Origin: Magnetospirillum sp. SS-4
GTDB lineage: Bacteria; Pseudomonadota; Alphaproteobacteria; Rhodospirillales; Magnetospirillaceae
Assembly: GCF_902729425.1 (NCBI RefSeq)
Contig: NZ_CACVCH010000125.1
Span: 115,585 to 179,584, forward strand
Direction of reading: 5' to 3'
Length of the DNA stretch: 64,000 nt
Below the pieces are notes generated by a model. That model had not been told where the DNA came from and searched no databases. It worked only from the letters and a program-made list of their open reading frames with translations. The position numbers and the translations under genes are program-made. Below are positions 47,415-55,984 of the stretch, piece by piece (position 1 is the stretch's first letter; each line of letters begins with the position of its first letter).

Positions 47415-48104
47415 TCAGCGGGCGAGGATGGCACGCAGCAGATCGGCGTCATTGCCGCCCCTGCGGGCATGGCGGGCGACGGCGCCGCCCAGGATCCGGG
47501 CCTTGACGTTCTCGATCTGGGCGGTCAAGTGCCCGAGCAACTCGCGCTCCGAGGATTGCCGATCCCATCGGGCGATCTGGAAGCAAATGGCCTGGAACAG
47601 AGCATCGTCCAGCGCCCGGTGCCGCCGCAGGCCGGCGCCGTGAAATACTGCCGATCCGATCACTTCCAGGTCTTCAGCCGAGATCGAGGATTGTTCGGCA
47701 GTCCGGACCAGGATGGTGTCGCTGTCCTGGATGACATGGGGACCGGCTGCCTCGCCATCCATGCAAGGGAGCAAGGGGATCACCGCTGGGATATAGGCGG
47801 CCACGAAAAGCCGCTGCAGCCAACGTGCGTCGATTCCGGGACTGTCGGTGGCGATTTCGGCCCCTGACAGCATGTCATTCAGGGCAGAGGCCACCTCGGT
47901 GGCCGGCTCGCCGAGGCGCCGGATGGCGTCGGGCGCCAGGCCGTGGATCAATTCGGCCTCGGCGGACCAGTCCGTCCAATCCGGCTCCGGAGAGATCAGG
48001 GCGACATAGCCGGCGCTCAGATCCGCGGCGACCCAGCCAATCTCGATGGGATAAGAATGGGGAGACAGCAGGCTGCTCGCTTCGATGTCCAGCAAGGCCA
48101 GCAT
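47415..48104 (-). CDS. DnaQ-like 3'-5' exonuclease family protein
   Basis: 229 residues. Start MLALLDIEASSLLSPHSYPIEIGWV contains the first acidic motif (DxE) of RNase H-fold exonucleases. A second Asp lies near IATDSPGIDARW, and the end motif GLRRHRALDDALFQA has the HxxxxD pattern of the DEDDh group. It probably degrades DNA or RNA from the 3' end. It follows the RMF-like gene by nine bases. This family recurs in islands of alphaproteobacteria, but the role is unknown to me. Confidence 0.78.
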   Translation of the reverse strand: MLALLDIEASSLLSPHSYPIEIGWVAADLSAGYVALISPEPDWTDWSAEAELIHGLAPDAIRRLGEPATEVASALNDMLSGAEIATDSPGIDARWLQRLFVAAYIPAVIPLLPCMDGEAAGPHVIQDSDTILVRTAEQSSISAEDLEVIGSAVFHGAGLRRHRALDDALFQAICFQIARWDRQSSERELLGHLTAQIENVKARILGGAVARHARRGGNDADLLRAILAR

Positions 48105-48113
48105 GATTCCGCC

Positions 48114-48482
48114 TCAGGTTTTCGCTTGTGACGGCATCATTCGCGATGGGCCGTCCTCGCCGTCGTCGTCCAGGGCTTCCATGTAGCGCCGCGTCGCCTC
48201 GAGATGCGCGAGCAGCGCCGTGTCGCTGCAATTGGCGATCCAGTCCTGAATGACCGCCTTGCGGCTTTCCGGCCAGTCGGGCATGAACAGCACCGGAAAG
48301 CCGATCTCACCCGCGACCAGCAATGCGGCGGGGCTGGCCGCCATCACCTCGTGCTCGCCCTTCAGCCAGCCGCTCCACCAGGCCCTGGCCGCGTCCGAAC
48401 CATCGGCATGGGGACATTCGGCGGTGAAGCGCAGCGGCAGCATCGCCAGGCCGGCGTGGTAGCCCTCGGTGAACGGGTCCAT
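48114..48482 (-). CDS. RMF/CrpP-like small protein
   Basis: 122 residues. The first 40 (MDPFTEGYHAGLAM ... DAARAWWSGWLKGEHE) fit ribosome modulation factor-like proteins, where a GYxAG turn and a WxxGW motif are typical; RMF pairs ribosomes into 100S dimers. Residues 50-100 are a different helical part (VAGEIGFPVLFMPDWPESRKAVIQDW). It sits between the unknown gene and the exonuclease. Actual ribosome binding is unproven. Confidence 0.6.
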   Translation of the reverse strand: MDPFTEGYHAGLAMLPLRFTAECPHADGSDAARAWWSGWLKGEHEVMAASPAALLVAGEIGFPVLFMPDWPESRKAVIQDWIANCSDTALLAHLEATRRYMEALDDDGEDGPSRMMPSQAKT

Positions 48483-48513
48483 GTCCTCTCTCCGCGAAAT
48501 TGAGTCGCCGGTG

Positions 48514-49362
48514 TCATGCCGTCGTGGCGGTGCCGAGCAGGGTCTCGCGCTTCAGCGCCGCCGGCCAGCGCATGGCGGGCTCGATCATCTCCGGCGTGAC
48601 GGTGAAGGTCGGGTGGTCGGGGGCGGGGATCCAGCCGCTGTCGAGGAACAGGATCGCGCCGTCCGTACCCTCGGTGACGGTCCTGAGGGCGCCGATGCGA
48701 TCCACCCATCCCGGTGAATGAGTGCGCGTCACGGCGCGCTCGGGGAGCAGCGGCTCTCCGGCCATGGTCCAGTACTCGAGATCCGTCAGCCGTCCGTTCA
48801 TGCCGTGGGCACGGATCATTTCGATCAGGAAGGCGGTCAGCGGCCGCCGCGCCGCGAGGCTGACGATGGGCACGAATTCGTAATCCTCCGGGCCGGGGCC
48901 GAACCACATGGGCGCGGTGATCGCGTCGGGGAAGACGCATTTGGCAGAGCCATCACCGATCCGGCCGACACAGAAGATGGCGCCGGTCACCAGCGCACCG
49001 GCCCTTTCGTGCAGGCTCTGGATCATCTGGCCGGAAGCCCGGTCGAGCAGCGCCATCCAGGGACGCAGGATGCGGTCGCGAAAGTCGGGATCGGTGGGCC
49101 AGGCATGGTAGATGCCGGGGACGTAGCAACGATAGCTCCAGCCGGCGAAATTCACCTGCTCGTCTCGGGTGGGAAGCGGTGACGGCAGGGGAGGGCGAAG
49201 GTCCAGCACCGGCGGGACCGAGACGCCGGCCCGGGCCAGGAAAGCGGCCTCCATGCGGGCGACCTCGCCGTTGAAGCGTTCCGTGGCCTCGGGCGGGCGG
49301 ATTCGCGTCGCCATGCCGGGGGCATCGAAGGGCGGGAAGGGGGAGTCGAACGTTTCGGGCAT
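48514..49362 (-). CDS. Uncharacterised protein divergent from a Cro/C1 regulator
   Basis: 282 residues from ATG 49362; an upstream frame extends to 49572 but runs through the promoter. It has segments such as FNGEVARMEAAFLARAGV, FAGWSYRCYVPGIYHAWPTDPDF, ITAPMWFGPGPEDYEFVPIVS and VTRTHSPGWVDRIGALR. It has no signal peptide, membrane segments or motif I recognise. It is the first gene of a three-gene operon with RMF-like and exonuclease genes. Confidence 0.7.
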   Translation of the reverse strand: MPETFDSPFPPFDAPGMATRIRPPEATERFNGEVARMEAAFLARAGVSVPPVLDLRPPLPSPLPTRDEQVNFAGWSYRCYVPGIYHAWPTDPDFRDRILRPWMALLDRASGQMIQSLHERAGALVTGAIFCVGRIGDGSAKCVFPDAITAPMWFGPGPEDYEFVPIVSLAARRPLTAFLIEMIRAHGMNGRLTDLEYWTMAGEPLLPERAVTRTHSPGWVDRIGALRTVTEGTDGAILFLDSGWIPAPDHPTFTVTPEMIEPAMRWPAALKRETLLGTATTA

Positions 49363-49398
49363 CGTAGGCCTCCGGCACGGACGAGAGCAATTAGTCCA

Positions 49399-49428
49399 AT
49401 TCGACCTAATATGCCGATACGACCTATT
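49399..49428. promoter_or_regulatory. Direct-repeat operator between the divergent genes
   Basis: ATTCGACCTAAT (49399) and ATACGACCTATT (49417), spaced 18 bases, in the A+T-rich gap between the unknown gene and the XRE regulator at 49453. Probable binding site of that regulator. Confidence 0.5.
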
Positions 49429-49452
49429 TGTTGTCAAGGAGCAGGAGGGCGC

Positions 49453-49698
49453 GTGGGAACTCGTGACAAATACGACCCGGCCTACAGGGCCATCGTCGAC
49501 GGATTGATCGCCGAGCGGAAACGCCAGCGGCTGACCCAATGGGATGTCGCCCGGATGATGGGCGTCGAGCAATCGCAGATCTCGAAATTCGAGCGCGGCG
49601 AACGCCGGCTCGATATCCTCGACTATGTTCGCTATTGCCGCGCCATCGGGTTGGAGCCCGGGCTTTTGCTGAGAGTGAACCTTGCAGGCGGGGATTGA
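49453..49698 (+). CDS. XRE (Cro/C1) family regulator
   Basis: 81 residues from GTG 49453, with a strong GCAGGAGGGC ribosome site. The helix-turn-helix is LTQWDVARMMGVEQSQISKFERGERRLDILDYVRYCRAIG, nearly the consensus of XRE proteins. It is divergent from the three-gene minus-strand operon (49362 leftwards) with a direct-repeat operator in between. It therefore likely represses that operon and itself. Confidence 0.88.
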   Translation: MGTRDKYDPAYRAIVDGLIAERKRQRLTQWDVARMMGVEQSQISKFERGERRLDILDYVRYCRAIGLEPGLLLRVNLAGGD

Positions 49699-49836
49699 CC
49701 CTCCTACGAACAGAACATGCTGAATTCAGCAACTGTCGCCAGGTTTCTGCGGTGACAATGCCATATTGCCTGGAATCACAATTCGTTGATGGGGCATTGG
49801 GGGCTCGAGGCGGGTAATGTGGGAACCCAAAAAGAT

Positions 49837-50862
49837 CTACCTCTCCAGGCGGGCTCCCGTCAGCGTGAAGAAGCGATCCAGACTCATCAAGAATGGGGCG
49901 GGTTGAATGCCAAGGAAACCTCCACGATCAAACAGAGGAATCGGGCGGTCAATCCGGGTTGTCAGCTTTAGCTCTCCGCCGCTTTCTACGTACGCGCCGA
50001 TCTTGGAGGCAACGTCACTGGACAAGCGCGGGTCGACTCGCTGGCGGTCGAGTTGCTCGCGGATGCTTTTCGTTAATTCCGCTCCCATGGTCGTTGCCAA
50101 TCTATCCGCATCCTCGGTCACCAGAGCATCTTCGGCGGCCTCCGTAAGCAGGCGCTTACGCAGGCCTCGATCCTTAATGCCGACCGACAGGTCCGCCAGT
50201 TCAAGACGTGCTAGGTTATCGACCATGACTGGCGCATCGCGAAGTAACAGCATCGGATTTTGTGCCATGACGGCATCGCGGGTTTGGCGACCAAAGTCGG
50301 CAAGGCGTTGATCAACGCGATCGAGCGCCAACGTGAAGGATGCCCCTCCCAGATCGTCCAAATCCGCAGAAATTGCCACCTCGCCCCGCTGTTTATCTGG
50401 AGCAAGGCGGAAATAGAGTTCTGATTCCCCGGTCACGACGGAATAGCCCATGCCGATGAATCGTTCAAGATTGCCGTCGGAAGAGCCTTTGCGCTGAGCC
50501 TGGGCAATTTCGAGCATGGGTATGGAAATACCGGCAAGCTTGATGCGCGCAGCCGACAACTGATCGCGGTAAGTGTCCAGGTCAGAAATCTTGGCGTTCT
50601 TCACGGTCACGCTGGGGCCTCGTCCGTCCGGACTGGTCAGAGTCACGTCCGAAAGCGTCACGGAACGCCCAAGGATCGAGGCGTTGACGGAGCCATATCG
50701 GATGACTCGATCAAGATCGAGGCCGATTAGGGTCCGCTTGATCTCTCGATCAGCTTTATCGTCGGCCCAATGTTGCAGGCCAAAATAGCCTGCGAGGACC
50801 AGGATGGCAGTTCCGGCGGCGGCGAACTTGATGAGTTTGGACTTTTCCATATTGAGACTCAC
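49837..50862 (-). CDS. AsmA-like or DUF945-like membrane-anchored protein
   Basis: 341 residues. A single N-terminal membrane helix (KFAAAGTAILVLAGYFGLQ) is followed by a beta-rich region (VNASILGRSVTLSDVTLTS; VTVKNAKISDLD) typical of AsmA/DUF945-like periplasmic domains. It probably faces the periplasm. GTG 50862 overlaps the upstream stop (GTGA); ATG 50850 (MEKSKLIKF) is an alternative. It is the last gene of the three-gene envelope operon. Confidence 0.6.
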   Translation of the reverse strand: MSLNMEKSKLIKFAAAGTAILVLAGYFGLQHWADDKADREIKRTLIGLDLDRVIRYGSVNASILGRSVTLSDVTLTSPDGRGPSVTVKNAKISDLDTYRDQLSAARIKLAGISIPMLEIAQAQRKGSSDGNLERFIGMGYSVVTGESELYFRLAPDKQRGEVAISADLDDLGGASFTLALDRVDQRLADFGRQTRDAVMAQNPMLLLRDAPVMVDNLARLELADLSVGIKDRGLRKRLLTEAAEDALVTEDADRLATTMGAELTKSIREQLDRQRVDPRLSSDVASKIGAYVESGGELKLTTRIDRPIPLFDRGGFLGIQPAPFLMSLDRFFTLTGARLER

Positions 50863-52598
50863 TGAGTGCTGCCGGTTTGCGCGGAAAGTTCGGGATAGCG
50901 CCGACGGACGAGGCTGGGCACATCATCCGCGTCGGCGCAGCCATTCCGCTGGCAACCAGACACCGACTTCACGGCCAAACGCCCCACATAGGGTTTGCTG
51001 TCCGCCCTATTTGCGTTATCAGCCTGAAGATCGCCGGACACCACGTACCATTGTCCCTTGACAAGTTCCGGTAGCCCGCCGGCCAGATCGAGCTTCAATC
51101 GACCGGGCCAGGCCGTCTTGACCGAGGACGTTCCATTCCCACCCGCCTTCACCATGAAGATGGCGGGCTGCGGCCCCCCTTGCACGAGCGAGCGGCCAAT
51201 GGTGGCGCTGACTGTGGACAGGGCGCGGCTACCGTCATGGAAATAGGCCACCCGTGCCGCATGGCTGGCGTTAGGAAGAGTGCGCAAGTCTGCTTCCGCC
51301 TGATAGCGCTGCTGCATCAAGGCCCGCTGGCGCCCCTTCTCCTCTTCCGCCCTGCGCTTGGCCTCAACTGCTACAGCGATGGCCTGCTCACGTGCCTTGG
51401 CGGCATTGACCAAATCGTCCGCTGTATAGGAGTAAAGCACTTTGGCGGAATCGCGATCACGATAGGCCGTGGCTTCGATCAACTCAAACGTCACGTGAGC
51501 AATGCCGTCAGGAGTCGCGGGAGTAAAGGTCGGCTTGACTATCAGCTCCAGATACACATCGCGACGGCCGTACCGCTTGCGATCGATATAATCAACCAAT
51601 GCCTCGGCCTCGCTTGCATTTGCCGGCAGACCAAACACCGTCTTGCCCCCACCCCAACTGGTCGAGAACCGGGTAATGGCCGCTCTTGAGCTACCGGAAC
51701 AGAAGGTATTCGGAGCATCCCAGTAAGAGCTTTCCGCCAGAGGCGCGAACTCGAATGAGCCGGCTTTCGGGTCGTACTGCCCAAATCGCGCATTGAGGGT
51801 GATGCGGATGTAGGGCTTCGCCACCTCTGACATCAGCGACGTCTTTGCTTTCGCCAGGTAGTCGGTTAGTCGAAATTCATTTTTGGCGACAGGCGCAAAA
51901 TTTCGGCAGTCGGATGCGGAGGCATAGGACTTGAGAGTTTCCGTATTGTCCGCCGCCACCGGATATTCCTTCACATAACGGAATATCAGCGGCCAGTAGT
52001 CGATCGGATCCGCCAATTCACGAAGCGATCGAACCGGAACGGGAGGGGGCGCGACCGCAGCGACCGGAGACGGTGGTGCTACCGGTATCGGAACCGGCGG
52101 CACAGGTGCTTGTGTCGCGCTCGGAGTCGCGGTGGGAGCCGGAGTAGGGCTGGGCGGGGCAACGGCAACAATCTGGGGCGGAGGCTGCTGTGGAGCAACC
52201 TGCACATTAGGGGCCGTTTGTGTCTGTTGCGGTGTGGTCACCGTCGTGGTGGCCCAACCTGCCGCCTTGGATGAGGTATAGGTGGTTCCGACTTGGGAGC
52301 GGTCAGATGCCTTGTATGCGGCGGCGGCAAACGTTGTCGCAGCCGGGCATTCTTGAGCCAGAACCGGTGCCAACTTGGGAAGAAATTCGGTCACGCCACC
52401 CTGGATCAATGGGCTGTTGTCCTTGAGCATAAGGGACAGAGCCAGGGCCGGCCGACACCACGCGCCGGTAGCGTCGGGTTGGGCGAAAACTTCTACGCCC
52501 ATCTTCTCAGAATAAGCCAATCGATGCGGATCGGCGGCGAGTGTCGATTCCGCTGTCAGGATCAGCGCCGCGGCGGCGATGGCCACTTTGTAACGCAT
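50859..52598 (-). CDS. Exported Pro-rich protein, DUF4852-like
   Basis: 579 residues. Signal peptide MRYKVAIAAAALILTAESTLA. Then a Cys-containing region (WCRPALALSLML; LAQECPAATTF), a long linker of Pro, Ala and Thr (about residues 130-190) and a domain starting LADPIDYWPLIFRYVKEYP with SDCRNFAPVAKNEFRLTDYL. I think this is DUF4852, but I am not certain. A helical stretch with AKAREQAIAVAVEAKRRAEEEK follows. It should be periplasmic. It starts one base after the lipoprotein gene, so the three genes are strictly coupled. Confidence 0.6.
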   Translation of the reverse strand: MRYKVAIAAAALILTAESTLAADPHRLAYSEKMGVEVFAQPDATGAWCRPALALSLMLKDNSPLIQGGVTEFLPKLAPVLAQECPAATTFAAAAYKASDRSQVGTTYTSSKAAGWATTTVTTPQQTQTAPNVQVAPQQPPPQIVAVAPPSPTPAPTATPSATQAPVPPVPIPVAPPSPVAAVAPPPVPVRSLRELADPIDYWPLIFRYVKEYPVAADNTETLKSYASASDCRNFAPVAKNEFRLTDYLAKAKTSLMSEVAKPYIRITLNARFGQYDPKAGSFEFAPLAESSYWDAPNTFCSGSSRAAITRFSTSWGGGKTVFGLPANASEAEALVDYIDRKRYGRRDVYLELIVKPTFTPATPDGIAHVTFELIEATAYRDRDSAKVLYSYTADDLVNAAKAREQAIAVAVEAKRRAEEEKGRQRALMQQRYQAEADLRTLPNASHAARVAYFHDGSRALSTVSATIGRSLVQGGPQPAIFMVKAGGNGTSSVKTAWPGRLKLDLAGGLPELVKGQWYVVSGDLQADNANRADSKPYVGRLAVKSVSGCQRNGCADADDVPSLVRRRYPELSAQTGSTQ

Positions 52599-53492
52599 CT
52601 ACAGGATCTCCCAGGCGCCATCCGTACCCTTGCAGGCCTTCACGTTCTGCTGACCGGTCTGGCCATCCTTGGCCGTCACTTTGACATCCATCGTGCGGCA
52701 GGTCGATGCGGTGGTCACTTCCTGGGTTACGGTATTCGCGGCATCAAGATCAACGGCACGATCCTTTTCGACGGTATCGAGATTTACCGCAGGACGCACA
52801 CTTGCAGTGGGAACTGATGCCACCACGGTTGTCGGAGATGCCTTCTGCACCAGTGAGGCAGCGACATAGCCGACGGTGCGCTTGCCTCGCCCGACGACGA
52901 TCCAGTCGCTACCCTCGACCTTACCCACAGCGGTGAAGAGCTCGCCGACCTTCAGCCCATTGACGATTTCAGAATCTGTGGTGGGGGCGGTGCGGACATT
53001 GGCGGCCTTCTTTGCCTCCCAGGTTTCCCCGATCAGCTCAAGCTTTGGCAGGGGAGCCATCCGCTTTTCACGGACAAGAGCGACTGTACGCTGCTCGGTC
53101 TTGGTTTCCTGGGGAGTGATTACCGCCGAAGCGCCCGTCTGCGGATTACTCCATGTGACCTTCTCGCCATCCTTCGCCGAGGTTACGGCCTCTGCGGTCT
53201 TGGCATCGACAGCCTGGCGGTCCTGGCAGTCAAGAAGCGAACCAACTTGCTGGCCGATCAAACCGCCAACTGCCGCACCTAGAAGTGCGGTTCCAATCTT
53301 TCCGCTGCCTTTACCCAGGAGCATGCCGGCGGCAACGCCGCCTACGACTGCGCCGATAGCGGCGCCGCCGGCCTTACAGTCATTATCAAAAGCGGTCTCC
53401 ACCGTCTTGCAACCGGTCAGGACAACCGGGACACAGATCGCCGAGGCTAGCAAGGACATCCGTCCAAGCCTGGAGGTACCGCAATGAGCCAT
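52599..53492 (-). CDS. Lipoprotein with glycine zipper and SH3 domain
   Basis: 297 residues from ATG 53492 (GGGGAAG site); ATG 53459 (MSLLASAICV) is another option. The lipobox is VLTGC. Next comes a glycine zipper (GGAAIGAVVGGVAAGMLLGKGSG), as in Rickettsia 17-kDa-type and Slp/YcfJ-type outer-membrane proteins. A bacterial SH3 domain follows (KKAANVRTAPTTDSEIVNGLKVGE). It likely sits at the outer membrane and binds cell wall or protein. First gene of the envelope operon. About 280 bases upstream are non-coding. Confidence 0.72.
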   Translation of the reverse strand: MAHCGTSRLGRMSLLASAICVPVVLTGCKTVETAFDNDCKAGGAAIGAVVGGVAAGMLLGKGSGKIGTALLGAAVGGLIGQQVGSLLDCQDRQAVDAKTAEAVTSAKDGEKVTWSNPQTGASAVITPQETKTEQRTVALVREKRMAPLPKLELIGETWEAKKAANVRTAPTTDSEIVNGLKVGELFTAVGKVEGSDWIVVGRGKRTVGYVAASLVQKASPTTVVASVPTASVRPAVNLDTVEKDRAVDLDAANTVTQEVTTASTCRTMDVKVTAKDGQTGQQNVKACKGTDGAWEIL

Positions 53493-53774
53493 GATCTTCC
53501 CCAAGGTGTATGTGCGCGACAGCAACTATCTCTTGCCGAGTCCTGACCGTCAAGCGGACCCTAAGGTGTTGTTGGTCGATATTTCGCAGATTGATGGTCC
53601 ATCCATCCCAACGATGGACTTCAGCAAATTCTCGATCCATCCATAGTCATTGTGAGAGGCAACTCCCCGTCCCATGGCAACCCGGACGGACGAGCGGATT
53701 TCCCACATTATCGGCAGCAGGCTCTCTGCTCATCCCAAGCTCCTATTCTGGTTCCATTTTCCTGACGACGTCCA
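53493..53774. other. Non-coding gap upstream of the envelope operon
   Basis: No convincing gene. Small frames (53386-53640 minus, 53510-53881 plus) show no family character. Probably contains the promoter of the lipoprotein operon. Confidence 0.4.
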
Positions 53775-54377
53775 TCACCGCCACCCAATATCAACGCCAT
53801 GGCGAAGGGCGTAGACGCACACCGCAGAAACCGCTTCGACAAGATGGAAATAGCCGTCGGCGCGAATGCTTCCCGATTTGATTTCGCCTCGCCGCATTTC
53901 GAGGAATCGTTCGGCATTTTCATGCATGGTCGCCGCCTCCATGCCACCCTCGACGCCGTGTCCGTAGACCGTATTCAGCCAGCCCATATCGTTGGGTTCG
54001 AACCCGATCATTTGGCCAAGGGTGAAGGGCGACAGCGCGCCACAATTCGCCCTCGGCTCATCGGCATAGATGTTGGTGAACACGAACTCGCCGTCATCGA
54101 CGCCGGCCAAGGCACGGCTGTAGGTCACCGCATAGTCATTGACCTTTGCCCATTGGACCAGACTCACCAGGCGGCGGGCGGCGGGGATATACCGCACCTC
54201 CAGCCCCTCGATGGCTATCGGCGACACCGGCTCCATCCGGATCACCGCATTTGTCGGCAATTGCAGTCCAGCTTCGATATCCGCCGTGATGGCGGCGGGC
54301 ACAGTGACACGCGGCGGATTGTCACCATAAAGGCGGTGGCTCGGCCGGTCGCGCAGCGCAAAGAATGTCGCGCTCAT
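53775..54377 (-). CDS. Uncharacterised protein in the mobilization region
   Basis: 200 residues starting MSATFFALRDRPSHRLYGD, with VSPIAIEGLEVRYIPAARRLVS and VEGGMEAATMHENAERFLEMRRGEIKSG. No motif I recognise. The start overlaps the stop of the upstream small gene (ATGA), so the two are coupled. Confidence 0.68.
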   Translation of the reverse strand: MSATFFALRDRPSHRLYGDNPPRVTVPAAITADIEAGLQLPTNAVIRMEPVSPIAIEGLEVRYIPAARRLVSLVQWAKVNDYAVTYSRALAGVDDGEFVFTNIYADEPRANCGALSPFTLGQMIGFEPNDMGWLNTVYGHGVEGGMEAATMHENAERFLEMRRGEIKSGSIRADGYFHLVEAVSAVCVYALRHGVDIGWR

Positions 54378-54685
54378 GCCAGCTCAGGTTGGTCCGCTGA
54401 CGAACGCTCGGCGCAGAGCTCTCTGATCAATCGAACCGAGACGCCGGCAGTCGAATCCGACAGGGCCTTTGCCAGTTCCGCCGCCGAGACGCCGCGAGCC
54501 CGTGCGGCCAGGATGTCGTCCTTGATGGCGAGAATGCGTTCGCGGGCGATCACCTGCTTCGGAGTCCTTCCCGACAAAGAGCGCACCACCGCCCTCCATT
54601 CGTCGATGCTTTTTTCCGTTCCGATCGTTGGAAGAGCCTTTTCCGAAATTCTTGCCACGGATTCCTCCGACATCTGAATTGCCAT
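54374..54685 (-). CDS. Small helical protein, MobC-like candidate
   Basis: 103 residues from ATG 54685 (ATG 54673 also possible; a frame to 54775 would run through the direct repeats). It is fully helical and charged: SIDEWRAVVRSLSGRTPKQVIARERILAIKDDILAARARGVSAAELAKAL. Such small basic proteins next to a relaxase often bind the oriT (MobC-like), but there is no direct match. It is divergent from the relaxase-like gene. Confidence 0.5.
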   Translation of the reverse strand: MAIQMSEESVARISEKALPTIGTEKSIDEWRAVVRSLSGRTPKQVIARERILAIKDDILAARARGVSAAELAKALSDSTAGVSVRLIRELCAERSSADQPELA

Positions 54686-54743
54686 GGCTAAATATATGGC
54701 CGGCAGGAGCGGAAATACAGAAAAATGTAGTAATTGACTAACC

Positions 54744-54803
54744 GTGCAATTGTACGCATTCAGGTGCAATGTCATGCATTAACCTGCAATGTTCGTGATG
54801 TGA
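54744..54803. repeat. Three 20-bp direct repeats by the oriT-like hairpin
   Basis: Units start exactly 20 bases apart: GTGCAATTGTACGCATTCAG (54744), GTGCAATGTCATGCATTAAC (54764), CTGCAATGTTCGTGATGTGA (54784). The shared core is TGCAATGT then GCATT. Likely binding sites of the accessory protein. Confidence 0.7.
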
Positions 54804-54851
54804 TGTAGTGGTCCAAATAGCAGTTATTCTGCTAACTGGACCACTACATCA
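54801..54851. other. Candidate origin of transfer (oriT) hairpin
   Basis: A perfect 15-bp inverted repeat (TGATGTAGTGGTCCA / TGGACCACTACATCA) encloses a second perfect stem (TAGCAG-TTATT-CTGCTA). It is 27 bases upstream of the relaxase-like gene and overlaps the end of the direct repeats. This is the usual plan of an oriT, with the nic site near a hairpin. A divergent operator is the alternative. Confidence 0.65.
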
Positions 54852-54877
54852 TCACTCATATATAATCATTGGTACCC

Positions 54878-55984
54878 ATGGTTGCGGATGGATTGCCAAT
54901 GAGCCGATTTCGCCTAGCCCCGGGTTGGGATGACGACGATTTCCGGATGGGGCGGCGGAACCGTCGAAACGGTGCGGCCCAATCCGATGCCACCATTGCG
55001 CTTGCCGATCTGGCAAGGCCTCGTTTTGCTCAGGACGGCGCGTTGAAGGTGCGGCCCTGGCCGATCCGCCTCCGGACCTGCCTCGCCAAAGGCGGGCGAA
55101 GTGGCAGGGGACTCCAGGACTATATCGATCGCTGTGAGAAAGGCTCGCTCACCGAGGCCGAACGACAACAATTGGCCAAAGATGGCCATCTTGAGGACCA
55201 GGAAGAGGTTGCGGCTCTGTACGGCAATCTTGGGCAGAGCCGGGAGGAGAAAAGCCGGTTCTGGGACGCCGCCTACGAGCATGAACGGGGTGTGCGGCCA
55301 AGTGGGCAGACGACAATCTGCAATCACCTCCTGGTGAACATTCCGCACTGGCTCGATACACCCGATTCCATGCGCGCCATCATCCACGGCATCGCCGATC
55401 TCCTGGAGAGCTATGTCCATCCAGCTGATCGGGAGCGCGGCATGGTATTGGGCTGGTCAGCCGCGATCCATCACCCTCCGGTGAACAAGGCCATTGCCGA
55501 TGCGCTGGTGGGAAAGCTGACCGAGGATCACGAGTACAAACTGCTCGGCGATCCGCGTCACCTCCATGCCCATTTTATCTACCACGACCGGCCGGCATGG
55601 CGGGGGGACGATGGTGGCTGGCGGTTTGGCCGGATGAAGGTCCGGATCGGTGGTGCCGGAGCATTGATGGAGCTGCGCGAGCGTATTGCCGCAGTCATCA
55701 ATGCGGAAATCGAGCGGGATGGCCGCTCCCAATGGCGGGTTTCCGGCAAGAACTACCGCAATCTTGGCGTCGACGTCGCTCCGCTCAAATACGAGAGCGA
55801 CAAGGTCTACCGTGCCCATGGCAGGAATCTCTCTTCCATCCGGGCGACCAGCTATCCTGTTCACCATGCTGGTGGAGCGAGGCTGCCAATTGAAGGCGAG
55901 CGATGCCCCTGTCACGGCGGCCTTTGCCGACGAGCTGATTGGGCATCTGCGGCAGGCGGTGGTGAAGTCACGGCCTCCGAATGA
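54878..55984 (+). CDS. MobA/MobL-like relaxase, probably frameshifted
   Basis: About 368 residues in the open frame; start at ATG 54878 or 54899 (MSRFRLAPGW). A His cluster HLHAHFIYHDRP matches the HUH metal site of relaxases, in the middle of the protein. Surrounding segments (NHLLVNIPHWLDTPDSM; GMVLGWSAAIHHPPVNKA) fit a DNA-nicking fold, but the catalytic Tyr is not evident. After NLSSI the reading frame becomes G+C-driven nonsense. Another frame from about 55843 to 56078 reads GRPAILFTMLVERGCQLKAS onward, more natural. A one-base insertion at ATCCGGG (55838-55844) would join them. Confidence 0.6.
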   Translation: MVADGLPMSRFRLAPGWDDDDFRMGRRNRRNGAAQSDATIALADLARPRFAQDGALKVRPWPIRLRTCLAKGGRSGRGLQDYIDRCEKGSLTEAERQQLAKDGHLEDQEEVAALYGNLGQSREEKSRFWDAAYEHERGVRPSGQTTICNHLLVNIPHWLDTPDSMRAIIHGIADLLESYVHPADRERGMVLGWSAAIHHPPVNKAIADALVGKLTEDHEYKLLGDPRHLHAHFIYHDRPAWRGDDGGWRFGRMKVRIGGAGALMELRERIAAVINAEIERDGRSQWRVSGKNYRNLGVDVAPLKYESDKVYRAHGRNLSSIRATSYPVHHAGGARLPIEGERCPCHGGLCRRADWASAAGGGEVTASE

